From assembly GCA_902783765.1 (NCBI GenBank), contig CACZSB010000194.1, positions 1-8,995 on the forward strand: a stretch of 8,995 nucleotides of DNA, read 5' to 3'. Positions within the stretch are counted from its first letter, which is position 1; every line of letters starts with the position of its first letter. The notes beneath the pieces are model-generated. The model saw only the letters and a program-made list of their open reading frames with translations. It was not told the DNA's origin and made no database searches. The position numbers and the translations under genes are program-made. The stretch is from an uncultured Lachnospiraceae bacterium (lineage in GTDB: Bacteria; Bacillota; Clostridia; Lachnospirales; Lachnospiraceae). Below are positions 1 to 5,945 of this stretch, one piece after another.

Positions 1-109
1 AGCTGCAATTCGTGCTCTTCAGGCTTCCGGCCTGGAAGTGCTGAGCATCCAGGATGTGACCCCTGTGCCCCACAACGGATGCCGCCCGCCGAAGCGCAGA
101 AGAGTATGA
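1..109 (+). CDS. rpsK: 30S ribosomal protein S11, C-terminal end (partial)
   Basis: Only the last 35 codons are in the window; the gene begins upstream and stops at TGA 107-109. The reading frame (codons from base 2) ends in DVTPVPHNGCRPPKRRRV, the highly conserved basic tail of bacterial S11, which lies in the platform of the small subunit near the mRNA exit and the Shine-Dalgarno helix. The next gene, rpsD, starts 15 nt downstream with its ribosome binding site in the gap, as expected inside the alpha ribosomal operon. Identification from this tail is secure, but nothing can be said about the rest of the protein. Confidence 0.96.
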   Translation, partial: AAIRALQASGLEVLSIQDVTPVPHNGCRPPKRRRV

Positions 110-124
110 TGGAGGTGAAGTAAA

Positions 125-718
125 GTGGCAGTTAATCGTGTTCCTGTTTTAAAAAGATGCCGGTCTTTAGACCTGAATCCCGTATACCTGGGCATCGACA
201 AGAAGTCTCATCGTAAAGCCAGAAGGATTGGCAAGAAAACCAGCGAGTACGGACTTCAGCTTCGGGAAAAGCAGAAGGCCAAGTTTATCTACGGTGTGCT
301 GGAAAAGCCCTTCCGCAATTATTACGAGAAGGCCGCCCAGATGAAGGGCATGGTGGGTGAAAACCTGCTGGTGCTTTTGGAAACCCGCCTGGACAACGTG
401 CTTTTCCGGGCCGGATTGGGCCGCACCCGTATGGAGACCCGCCAGATTGTGGATCACCGAAACGTGCTGGTAAACGGCAAATGTGTCAATATTCCTTCTT
501 ATCGGGTAAAGCCCGGTGACGTGGTGGAGATTAAGGAAAACGCCAAGAGCTCCCAGCGCTTCAAGGATATTGTGGAAGTGACTGCGGGCCGGGTAGTGAC
601 CCCCTGGATGGAAAGCGATCTGGAAAATCTGAAGGTCACCATCAATCAGTATCCCACCCGGGAGATGATCGACATCCCGGTGGATGAGATGCTTATCGTC
701 GAGTTGTATTCCAAGTAA
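125..718 (+). CDS. rpsD: 30S ribosomal protein S4
   Basis: A 197-residue S4, a primary 16S rRNA-binding protein that nucleates assembly of the 30S body and helps guard decoding accuracy. The start is GTG at 125, set by GGAGGT at 111-116 with 8 nt spacing; the protein begins MAVNRVPVLKRC. The N-terminal domain (about residues 1-87) contains the conserved SEYGLQLREKQK segment (40-51). The S4 RNA-binding fold follows (about 88-150, with RLDNVLFRAG and VNGKCVNIPSYRVKPGD). The C-terminus ends in the typical VDEMLIVELYSK. It carries only two cysteines (C12, C120), so it is of the zinc-free type and lacks the four-cysteine knuckle of some S4 proteins. Its position between rpsK and rpoA is the usual clostridial order, unlike Bacillus, where rpsD lies apart. 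In E. coli S4 represses this operon; no such leader is visible here. Confidence 0.97.
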   Translation: MAVNRVPVLKRCRSLDLNPVYLGIDKKSHRKARRIGKKTSEYGLQLREKQKAKFIYGVLEKPFRNYYEKAAQMKGMVGENLLVLLETRLDNVLFRAGLGRTRMETRQIVDHRNVLVNGKCVNIPSYRVKPGDVVEIKENAKSSQRFKDIVEVTAGRVVTPWMESDLENLKVTINQYPTREMIDIPVDEMLIVELYSK

Positions 719-746
719 TCTTTCTGATTGCCTGGATAATCCCGGA

Positions 747-753
747 AGGAGTG
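747..753 (+). promoter_or_regulatory. Ribosome binding site that fixes the GTG start of rpoA
   Basis: AGGAGTG lies 5-7 nt before GTG 759. It decides in favour of that GTG over the in-frame ATG at 684, which lies inside the rpsD coding sequence and has no ribosome binding site at a suitable distance. Confidence 0.8.
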
Positions 754-758
754 AAGAC

Positions 759-1715
759 GTGTTAGATTTTGAAAAGCCCAATATTGAGATCGCCGAGATC
801 TCTGAGGATAAGACCTACGGCCGTTTCGTAGTGGAACCCTTGGAGAGAGGCTACGGGACCACCCTGGGTAATTCTCTGCGGAGAATCATGCTTTCGTCTC
901 TTCCCGGCGCCGCTGTAAGTCAGGTGAAATTTGACGGAGTTCTCCATGAATTCACCACCATTCCCGGTGTGAAGGAAGATGTGACGGAGATCGTCCTGAA
1001 CTTAAAGAGCCTGGCCATCAAAAGCGACGGCGACTTTGACGAGCCCAAGCTGGGTTATATCGACCGCTCCGGCGAGGGGGTGGTGACGGCAGCGGATATC
1101 AAGCTGGATTCCGACCTGCACATCATGAACCCGGACCTGGTGATCGCCACCTTAAGCGGCGGGAAGGACAGCCGTTTTTCCGCCCAGATCACCATTACCC
1201 GTGGCCGGGGCTATGTGAGTGCCGAACGGGGCAAAAATGAAGCCCTGCCCCTGGGGACCATTGCCGTGGACGCCATTTATACGCCGGTGGAACGGGTCAA
1301 CTTAAGTGTGGAAAATACCCGTGTGGGTAAAATCACCGACTACGACAAGCTGACCCTGGATGTTTTCACCAATGCCACCCTGGCCCCCGATGATGCGGTG
1401 AGCCTGGCGGCCAAGGTATTAAGCGAGCACCTGAGCCTGTTCATCAATCTGTCCGAGGCGGCCAAGTCCGAAGAGGTCATGGTTGAGAAGGGCGGAACGG
1501 AAAAAGAAAAGGTTCTGGAGATGAACATTGAGGAACTGGAGCTTTCCGTTCGTTCCTTCAACTGTCTCAAGCGGGCTGGCATCAATACCGTGGCGGAATT
1601 GTGCAACCACACCCAGGATGACATGATGAAGGTCCGCAATCTGGGCCGCAAGTCCCTGGATGAGGTGCAGGAAAAGCTCAAGGCCCTGGGGCTGGAGCTG
1701 GGCTGCAGCGAATAA
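759..1715 (+). CDS. rpoA: DNA-directed RNA polymerase subunit alpha
   Basis: A 318-residue alpha subunit whose dimer forms the scaffold on which beta and beta' assemble. I start it at GTG 759 (first residues (M)LDFEKPNIEI), preceded by AGGAGTG at 747-753. An in-frame ATG at 684 would add 25 residues unlike any alpha subunit and overlap rpsD. The N-terminal domain (about 1-230) contains the assembly motif around residues 30-50 (RGYGTTLGNSLRRIMLSSLPG). A linker rich in Glu and Lys follows (about 232-254). The C-terminal domain (about 255-315) has SVRSFNCLKRAGI and KVRNLGRKSLDEV. With this start the DNA-contacting residues fall on the same numbers as in E. coli: R265, N268, N294, G296, K298, S299. 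The gap to rpsD is 40 nt and the gap to rplQ is 26 nt, consistent with cotranscription. Confidence 0.97.
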   Translation: MLDFEKPNIEIAEISEDKTYGRFVVEPLERGYGTTLGNSLRRIMLSSLPGAAVSQVKFDGVLHEFTTIPGVKEDVTEIVLNLKSLAIKSDGDFDEPKLGYIDRSGEGVVTAADIKLDSDLHIMNPDLVIATLSGGKDSRFSAQITITRGRGYVSAERGKNEALPLGTIAVDAIYTPVERVNLSVENTRVGKITDYDKLTLDVFTNATLAPDDAVSLAAKVLSEHLSLFINLSEAAKSEEVMVEKGGTEKEKVLEMNIEELELSVRSFNCLKRAGINTVAELCNHTQDDMMKVRNLGRKSLDEVQEKLKALGLELGCSE

Positions 1716-1741
1716 TTGCAAGGATATAGGAGATAAATACA

Positions 1742-2266
1742 ATGGCATACTACAGAAAGCTCGGAAGAACTTCCAGCCAGAGAAAGGCCCTGCTGCGCTC
1801 TCAGGTTACGGCCCTGCTTTTTATCGGCAAGATCGAAACCACTGAGGCTCGGGCCAAGGAGGTCCGCAAGATCGCCGAAAAGCTTATTGCCCTGGCTGTG
1901 AAGGAAAAGGATCATTTTGAAACCGTCACGGTTACCGCCAAGGTCCCCAAGAAGGACAAGGACGGCAAGCGCGTAAAAAGCGTGGTGGATGGCAAGAAGG
2001 TCACGGAATACGAAGAGGTTCAGAAAACCATCCAGAAGGATTCCCCCAGCCGTCTCCATGCCCGCCGCCAGATGCTGAAGGTGCTCTACGGTGTAAAGCA
2101 GCCCGATGCCAAGGGCCGGAAAATGGTAGAGGTGGACATGCCCAAGAAGCTGTTCGAGGAGATTGCCCCCAAATATGTGAACCGGAACGGCGGCTACACC
2201 CGCATTACCAAGCTGGGGCTTCGCAAGGGCGATGCAGCCATGCTGGTACAGCTGGAGCTGGTATAA
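1742..2266 (+). CDS. rplQ: 50S ribosomal protein L17, enlarged form
   Basis: L17 sits near the exit side of the large subunit and is the usual last gene of the alpha operon. The start ATG 1742 follows AGGAG (1728-1732) at 9 nt. The N-terminal core MAYYRKLGRTSSQRKALLRS (1-20) and the C-terminal core KYVNRNGGYTRITKLGLRKG (144-163) are typical. The protein is 174 residues, compared with about 113-127 in E. coli and Bacillus. The extra length is a Lys/Val-rich stretch at about residues 58-100 and another at about 117-135, replacing the short middle loop. The reading frame is uninterrupted and the charge is high, so this looks like a genuine, probably rRNA- or surface-contacting extension. Similar enlarged L17 proteins occur, from memory, in Lachnospiraceae. 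The stop TAA is followed within 10 nt by a long hairpin that closes the operon. Confidence 0.96.
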   Translation: MAYYRKLGRTSSQRKALLRSQVTALLFIGKIETTEARAKEVRKIAEKLIALAVKEKDHFETVTVTAKVPKKDKDGKRVKSVVDGKKVTEYEEVQKTIQKDSPSRLHARRQMLKVLYGVKQPDAKGRKMVEVDMPKKLFEEIAPKYVNRNGGYTRITKLGLRKGDAAMLVQLELV

Positions 2267-2288
2267 AGCGCAGACAGAGCGCAGACAG
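2267..2288 (+). repeat. Tandem duplication of an 11-mer (AGCGCAGACAG)
   Basis: AGCGCAGACAG occurs twice head to tail, at 2267-2277 and 2278-2288, immediately after the rplQ stop codon. The second copy forms the left outer arm of the hairpin at 2277-2343, whose right outer arm (GTTTGCGCTC, 2334-2343) is its near-perfect inverse. The duplication is seen directly. Whether it arose from slippage or from insertion of the palindromic element is not known. Confidence 0.85.
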
Positions 2289-2343
2289 GGGACGGTTCTG
2301 TGTCTTAATTAGTTAAGACACAGAACCGTCCCCGTTTGCGCTC
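2277..2343 (+). repeat. Long palindromic element (REP-like) at the end of the ribosomal operon
   Basis: GGGGACGGTTCTGTGTCTTAA (arm at 2288-2308; last bases shown for length) is exactly inverted at 2313-2333, leaving a 4-nt loop TTAG. Outside a single bulged A (2287), a further 10 bp pair with one G-U wobble (2277-2286 with 2334-2343). The result is a stem of about 31 bp. The core GGGGACGGTTCTGTGTC is a sequence I recognise as a dispersed intergenic palindrome in clostridial genomes, often associated with REP-type (Y1) transposases; that link is from memory. The hairpin is followed by TTATATCTCTT rather than a run of T, so it is not a canonical terminator, although it could stop or stabilise transcripts from both converging genes. 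It abuts the stop codon of the minus-strand gene at 2344. Confidence 0.85.
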
Positions 2344-2526
2344 TTATATCTCTTCGTCCTTAGATAATACTACGGTGGTCCAGAAGCCTGTCACATCAGT
2401 CAGTCCCTCCAGCTGCCATCCCTGGTTATAATACTGATTCAGAATCTTTTCCAGTTTTCTAATATATGATTTCCGCGTATCCCATATGGTTTTAATGCAT
2501 TCCACTTTTATAATCTTCTTCTTCAT
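2344..2526 (-). CDS. Small DUF4177-like protein
   Basis: A 60-residue minus-strand gene beginning MKKKIIKVECIK. The start ATG (2526-2524) has AAAGGAG (complement of 2538-2544) 11 nt upstream. An in-frame ATG further out (2685) has no binding site and would cross the upstream region of the divergent serpin gene. The segment LEKILNQYYNQGWQLEGL (residues 25-42) followed by a beta-strand-like TTVVLSK matches the DUF4177 pattern: a strand, a helix ending in 'GW-L', then a final strand. Members are small cytosolic proteins of unknown function, sometimes thought to bind ligands or partners; none is proven here. There is no signal peptide or membrane segment. Its base composition is clearly more AT-rich than the neighbours (about 40% GC by eye), which suggests separate origin. 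Family assignment is moderately sure, function unknown. Confidence 0.72.
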   Translation of the reverse strand: MKKKIIKVECIKTIWDTRKSYIRKLEKILNQYYNQGWQLEGLTDVTGFWTTVVLSKDEEI

Positions 2527-2555
2527 TTTTGTTCTTTCTCCTTTCCTGGCTTCAG

Positions 2556-2582
2556 TGTATAATGAAAAAGAAGAAGTATCCA
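2556..2582. promoter_or_regulatory. Candidate overlapping divergent promoters (DUF4177 gene / serpin gene)
   Basis: On the plus strand TATAAT at 2558-2563 is a perfect -10 hexamer, but the bases 17 nt upstream (TTTCTC, 2535-2540) are a poor -35. It would give the serpin a leader of about 110 nt. On the minus strand TATACA (complement of 2556-2561), with TGGATA (complement of 2577-2582) 15 nt upstream, would start the small gene's transcript just ahead of its ribosome binding site. The two -10 elements overlap, so the promoters would compete. All of this is inference from short motifs. Confidence 0.4.
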
Positions 2583-2678
2583 CGATTCCTTTGGCGGAAT
2601 AGAATCTTTTATTTTTCCCCTGCAACATTATGGCGGGGTAAAGGGTATTGTTATCAGAAGAGACAAGGAGGAAAAACC

Positions 2679-3992
2679 ATGTCAAACAAAAGAATCATTG
2701 CTTCGTTGCTAATCGCGCTTATGGTACTGGCCACGGCGGCCTGCCAGAGCAATGGGGATGTAAACCCCGGGGGCAATAAGGAAACGAACCCCGCAGGCCC
2801 GGTGAAGGTCCAGGCGGCGGATCTTTTAGAGAATTTCAAAGCCCAGACCGTGCCGGAAAAGGAGGCGGATCAGGCCTTTATTAAGGCCAGCTTCAAACTG
2901 GCGGCCTCCCTGCTGAACCAGGTTTACGCCGGGGAAAAGGAACAGAAAAAGACCCTGCTGCTTTCTCCTCTTTCCGTGGCCACGGCCCTGGCCATGACTG
3001 CCAACGGCGCCGGGGGAGAAACTCTCAAACAAATGGAGAACCTGCTGGGCAGCGGCATCTCCCTGGGGGATTATAATGTCTATCTGCATACCTATCTGAA
3101 CCGGCTTTCGAAAGCCAAGGGGGCGGCGTTCTCCTTTGCCAATTCCATTTGGTTTAAGGACCAGGCGGATTTTGTGGTGGAGGAAGCCTTCCTGCAGCAA
3201 AATGTGAATTACTATGATGCCTCTATCCGCAAGGCGGCCTTTGATCTGGAAACGGTGCGGGATATCAACCAGTGGGTGGCCATAAAGACTCACAATATGA
3301 TCCCCAGCTTGCTGGATTCCCTGGATGATCTGGACCGGATGATCCTGATCAATGCCCTGGTATTTGAGGCCAAATGGGAAGATCCCTTTGAGGAGGGATA
3401 TAAGCATAAGGCCGATTTTACCAATCTGGCGGGAAAGCAGCAGGAAGTGGATTACATGAACTGCACCCTCTATCAGTATCTGGAGGACGAGAGCTGCACC
3501 GGCTTTATGAAGCTTTATGAGGGGGGCGAGTACGGCTTTGTGGCCCTGCTTCCCAAGAACGATAAGAATTTCGAAGGCTTTGTGACAGGCCTGAGCGGCA
3601 GCCAACTGGAGCAGCTCATGGGCAATATTCAGGAGTGTATGACCCATATCAGCATGCCGGCCTTCTCCTATGATTATGATGCCAGCCTGGTGGATGTCCT
3701 GCGGGCCCTGGGCATGACGGAGGCCTTTGTGCCGAATCAGGCAGATTTTTCCGGTATCAGCAAGAGCACCCCCTTATATATTTCGGATGTGATCCACAAG
3801 ACCCATATCGATGTGGATTCCGAGGGCACCAAGGCGGCGGCGGTGACCGCCATTGAAATGAAGGCCGGCTCCGCCATGCCCGTGCAGGAGCCCAAGGTCG
3901 TGACCCTGGACCGACCCTTTGTATACATGATCGTGGATGTGAATACCGGTCTGCCCGTATTTATCGGTACCGTTACGGATCTGGGAAATTAA
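2679..3992 (+). CDS. Secreted lipoprotein serpin (serine/cysteine protease inhibitor)
   Basis: A 437-residue serpin. ATG 2679 is preceded by a strong AAGGAGG (2665-2671) and opens a lipoprotein signal peptide: basic start MSNKR, hydrophobic core 6-18, and TAAC with the lipidated Cys at 22. It should therefore be anchored outside the membrane. A Gly/Asn-rich linker (about 23-45) leads to a full serpin fold. Visible motifs are LSPLSVATALAMTANGAGG (95-113), FANSIWF (153-159), INALVFEAKWEDPF (224-237) and the signature DRPFVYMIVD near the C-terminus (411-420). The reactive-loop hinge SEGTKAAAVTA (381-391) has Thr at P14 and small residues from P12 to P10, the pattern of inhibitory serpins that trap a protease by loop insertion. 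The loop is about five residues longer than in alpha-1-antitrypsin, so P1 is uncertain; residues 394-400 (MKAGSAM) are the likely bait. The target may be a host, competitor or own protease. Monocistronic, closed by a terminator. Confidence 0.94.
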   Translation: MSNKRIIASLLIALMVLATAACQSNGDVNPGGNKETNPAGPVKVQAADLLENFKAQTVPEKEADQAFIKASFKLAASLLNQVYAGEKEQKKTLLLSPLSVATALAMTANGAGGETLKQMENLLGSGISLGDYNVYLHTYLNRLSKAKGAAFSFANSIWFKDQADFVVEEAFLQQNVNYYDASIRKAAFDLETVRDINQWVAIKTHNMIPSLLDSLDDLDRMILINALVFEAKWEDPFEEGYKHKADFTNLAGKQQEVDYMNCTLYQYLEDESCTGFMKLYEGGEYGFVALLPKNDKNFEGFVTGLSGSQLEQLMGNIQECMTHISMPAFSYDYDASLVDVLRALGMTEAFVPNQADFSGISKSTPLYISDVIHKTHIDVDSEGTKAAAVTAIEMKAGSAMPVQEPKVVTLDRPFVYMIVDVNTGLPVFIGTVTDLGN

Positions 3993-4020
3993 AGCCGCAA
4001 AAACAATATCATGATCGGAC

Positions 4021-4068
4021 AGTCATCCTGAGTGTGATTCCCGCTCAGGATGACTTTTTATATTTTTT
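4021..4068 (+). terminator. Rho-independent terminator after the serpin gene
   Basis: A 12-bp perfect stem, AGTCATCCTGAG (4021-4032) with CTCAGGATGACT (4044-4055), has an 11-nt loop. It is followed by a T-rich tract, TTTTTATATTTTTT, ending near 4068. It lies 28 nt after the serpin stop codon and separates that gene from the downstream operon. Confidence 0.93.
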
Positions 4069-4192
4069 GACTTTATAAAGAAAAGTCCGGAGCCGGATAT
4101 AATAAAGATTACCCCTTTTCCTTTTGCCTGCTTTCGGGTAAAATAGAAATGCAATATGTTCGAAATATTATAATCGGAAAGGCGGATATCCT
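4069..4192 (+). promoter_or_regulatory. Upstream region of the ior operon: candidate promoters and dyads
   Basis: This 124-bp gap must carry the promoter of the four-gene catabolic operon. It contains TATAAT at 4098-4103 (preceded at once by the dyad TCCGG-ag-CCGGA, 4086-4097), TAAAAT at 4139-4144, and TATAAT at 4169-4174. None has a good -35 at 16-18 nt; TTGACT at 4067-4072 is 25 nt from the first. Other symmetric sequences are the 10-bp palindrome CTTTATAAAG (4071-4080) and TTACCC/GGGTAA (4109-4114, 4136-4141). These are possible operators, but no regulator is encoded nearby. The ribosome binding site for iorA is modest (AAAGG, 4178-4182, 10 nt before the ATG). I cannot choose the promoter from sequence alone. 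Confidence 0.4.
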
Positions 4193-5944
4193 ATGGAGAA
4201 AATCTTGCTTTCCGGGAACGAGGCCATCGCCCGCGGCGCCTATGAAGCCGGGGTCAAAGTGGCGTCGGCTTATCCCGGCACGCCCAGCACGGAGATTTTT
4301 GAAAATCTTCCCCTTTATAAAGACAGCCTGTACAGCGAATGGGCTCCCAATGAAAAGGTGGCCACGGAGGTGGCCTACGGAGCCTCTATTGCCGGGGTGC
4401 GCAGTCTTACCGCCATGAAGCATGTGGGGGTGAATGTGGCGGCGGATCCTATTTTTACGGCTGCCTACAATGGAGTAGGCGGGGGCTTTGTGATTGTAAG
4501 TGCAGACGATCCCAGCATGCATTCCTCCCAGAATGAGCAGGATAACCGTCATTATGCCCGGGCGGCCAAAATGGCCATGGTGGAGCCTTCTGATTCCCAG
4601 GAATGCAAAGATTTTATGGCGGCGGCCTATGAGATTTCCGAGCGCTTTGACATGCCGGTGCTTTTCCGTACCACCACCCGGGTGGCCCATTCCAAATCCA
4701 TTGTGAGCCTGGGAGAGCGCCGGGAGCAGCCGGTGCCGGAATATAAGCGGAATGTGCGAAAAAACGTCTGCACCCCCGCCAATGCTTTTCTCAATCATCC
4801 CAAAGTTGAAGAAAACTTAAAAGCCCTGGAGGCCTATGCCTGTGAAAGCCCCCTGAACCGTGTGGAGATGAAGGGGACAAAAATCGGCGTGATTTCCGCC
4901 TCCATTGCTTACCAATATGCCAAGGAGGTTTTTCCTGAGGATACCTCCTTCTTAAAGCTGGGCATTACCAATCCCCTGCCCATGGCCCTGATCAAGGAAT
5001 TCGCGTCTAAAGTCGAAACCCTTTATGTCATTGAGGAGCTGGATCCCTTTATGGAGGATCAGATCAAGGCGGCGGGGATTGCCTGTATTGGAAAGGAGCT
5101 GACCACCCCCTTATACGAAATGAATCCGGAAAGGCTCCGGGAGCAGATCTTTGGGGTGAAGCCGGAGACGAAGGAAGTGGGGGTTTCTGCCGTATCCAGA
5201 CCCCCGGTGCTCTGCCCGGGCTGTCCCCACCGGGGCTTCTTCTATACCATGGGCCGCCACAAGGATTTTGTGGTGGCGGGGGATATCGGCTGCTATACCC
5301 TGGGGGCGGCGCCGCCCTTAAATGCTCTGGACAGCGTGGTTTGCATGGGGGGCGGATTCTCTGTGGCCATGGGGCTGGCCAAGGCCTTTGAAGCCACGGG
5401 CCAGAAGGAGAAAAAGGTCTTCGGAGTCCTGGGAGATTCCACCTTCTTCCACAGCGGCATCACCGGAGCGGTGGAGATTATGTACAACCAGGGGAATGTG
5501 ATCCCCGTGGTGCTGGATAACCATATCACCGGCATGACGGGCCATCAGGATAATCCCGGTTCCGGCTATTCCCTCCAGGGAGAAATCGCCGAAGCCCTGA
5601 AGATTGAAGAGGTGCTTAAGGCCTGCGGCTTTAAAAATGTGATTATTGTGGATCCTCAGGATCTAAAGGCCATGGAGCAGGCGGTGAAGGCGGCCCTGGC
5701 CAGTGAGGAAAAGGCGGCCATTATTACCCGCCGGCCCTGCCTTTTGATTAAGCGGATCAAGCATGATATCGGCCTTTGCAAGGTGGATACGGAAAAATGC
5801 ATCGGCTGTAAAAAGTGTCTTTCCGTGGGCTGCCCCGCCATCAGCGTGACAGAAGGAAAAGCGAAAATTGATGTGAATCAGTGCGTGGGCTGCACGGTCT
5901 GCGCCCAGGTCTGCCCCATGGGGGCCATAGAAAAGGAGGCCTGA
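4193..5944 (+). CDS. iorA: Indolepyruvate:ferredoxin oxidoreductase, subunit alpha
   Basis: A 583-residue large subunit of the oxygen-sensitive enzyme that converts aryl 2-oxo acids (indolepyruvate, phenylpyruvate, 4-hydroxyphenylpyruvate) plus CoA to the aryl-acetyl-CoA and CO2, reducing ferredoxin in the cytosol. In order: an N-terminal pyrimidine-type domain (about 1-180) opening LLSGNEAIARGAYEAG and SAYPGTPSTE; a transketolase-C-like middle domain (about 228-320); and the thiamine-diphosphate domain (about 340-520), with CPGCPHRGFF (341-350), GDIGCYTLG (363-371) and the GDS...DN cofactor motif (414-416, 442-443). The C-terminal ferredoxin domain has two 4Fe-4S sets: C536, C539, C542, C547, then C564, C567, C570, C574. 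The four-residue gap before C547 is usual for this family. Length is typical. iorB begins 1 nt after the stop. Substrate could also include branched-chain oxo acids; aromatic is the family norm. Confidence 0.95.
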   Translation: MEKILLSGNEAIARGAYEAGVKVASAYPGTPSTEIFENLPLYKDSLYSEWAPNEKVATEVAYGASIAGVRSLTAMKHVGVNVAADPIFTAAYNGVGGGFVIVSADDPSMHSSQNEQDNRHYARAAKMAMVEPSDSQECKDFMAAAYEISERFDMPVLFRTTTRVAHSKSIVSLGERREQPVPEYKRNVRKNVCTPANAFLNHPKVEENLKALEAYACESPLNRVEMKGTKIGVISASIAYQYAKEVFPEDTSFLKLGITNPLPMALIKEFASKVETLYVIEELDPFMEDQIKAAGIACIGKELTTPLYEMNPERLREQIFGVKPETKEVGVSAVSRPPVLCPGCPHRGFFYTMGRHKDFVVAGDIGCYTLGAAPPLNALDSVVCMGGGFSVAMGLAKAFEATGQKEKKVFGVLGDSTFFHSGITGAVEIMYNQGNVIPVVLDNHITGMTGHQDNPGSGYSLQGEIAEALKIEEVLKACGFKNVIIVDPQDLKAMEQAVKAALASEEKAAIITRRPCLLIKRIKHDIGLCKVDTEKCIGCKKCLSVGCPAISVTEGKAKIDVNQCVGCTVCAQVCPMGAIEKEA

Positions 5945-5945
5945 T

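Noticed and set aside
684..758. An in-frame ATG at 684 that would extend RpoA by 25 residues.
   Set aside because: It lies inside rpsD, has no ribosome binding site, and adds sequence unlike any alpha subunit; GTG 759 has AGGAGTG and gives E. coli-like numbering of the DNA-contacting residues.
2277..2343. Canonical Rho-independent terminator for rplQ.
   Set aside because: The stem is far longer than usual and no run of T follows on either strand; I list it as a palindromic repeat that may still affect transcript ends.
2529..2678. An in-frame upstream ATG that would extend the serpin by 50 residues.
   Set aside because: The extension overlaps the start of the minus-strand gene and buries the lipoprotein signal; AAGGAGG at 2665-2671 points to ATG 2679.
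4067..4103. TTGACT and TATAAT as a matched promoter pair.
   Set aside because: The 25-nt spacing is outside the range for the vegetative sigma factor, and the TT of TTGACT belongs to the terminator T-tract.
4109..4798. Long open frame on the minus strand opposite iorA.
   Set aside because: It is antisense to a clear IorA, lacks recognisable motifs, and is explained by the GC-biased codon use of the plus-strand gene. The same applies to minus-strand frames at 167-781, 2826-3647, 7316-7912 and 7920-8372.
5798..5914. Apparently irregular first 4Fe-4S motif of IorA (four residues rather than three before the last Cys).
   Set aside because: This spacing is, to my knowledge, normal in IorA proteins and all eight cysteines are present.
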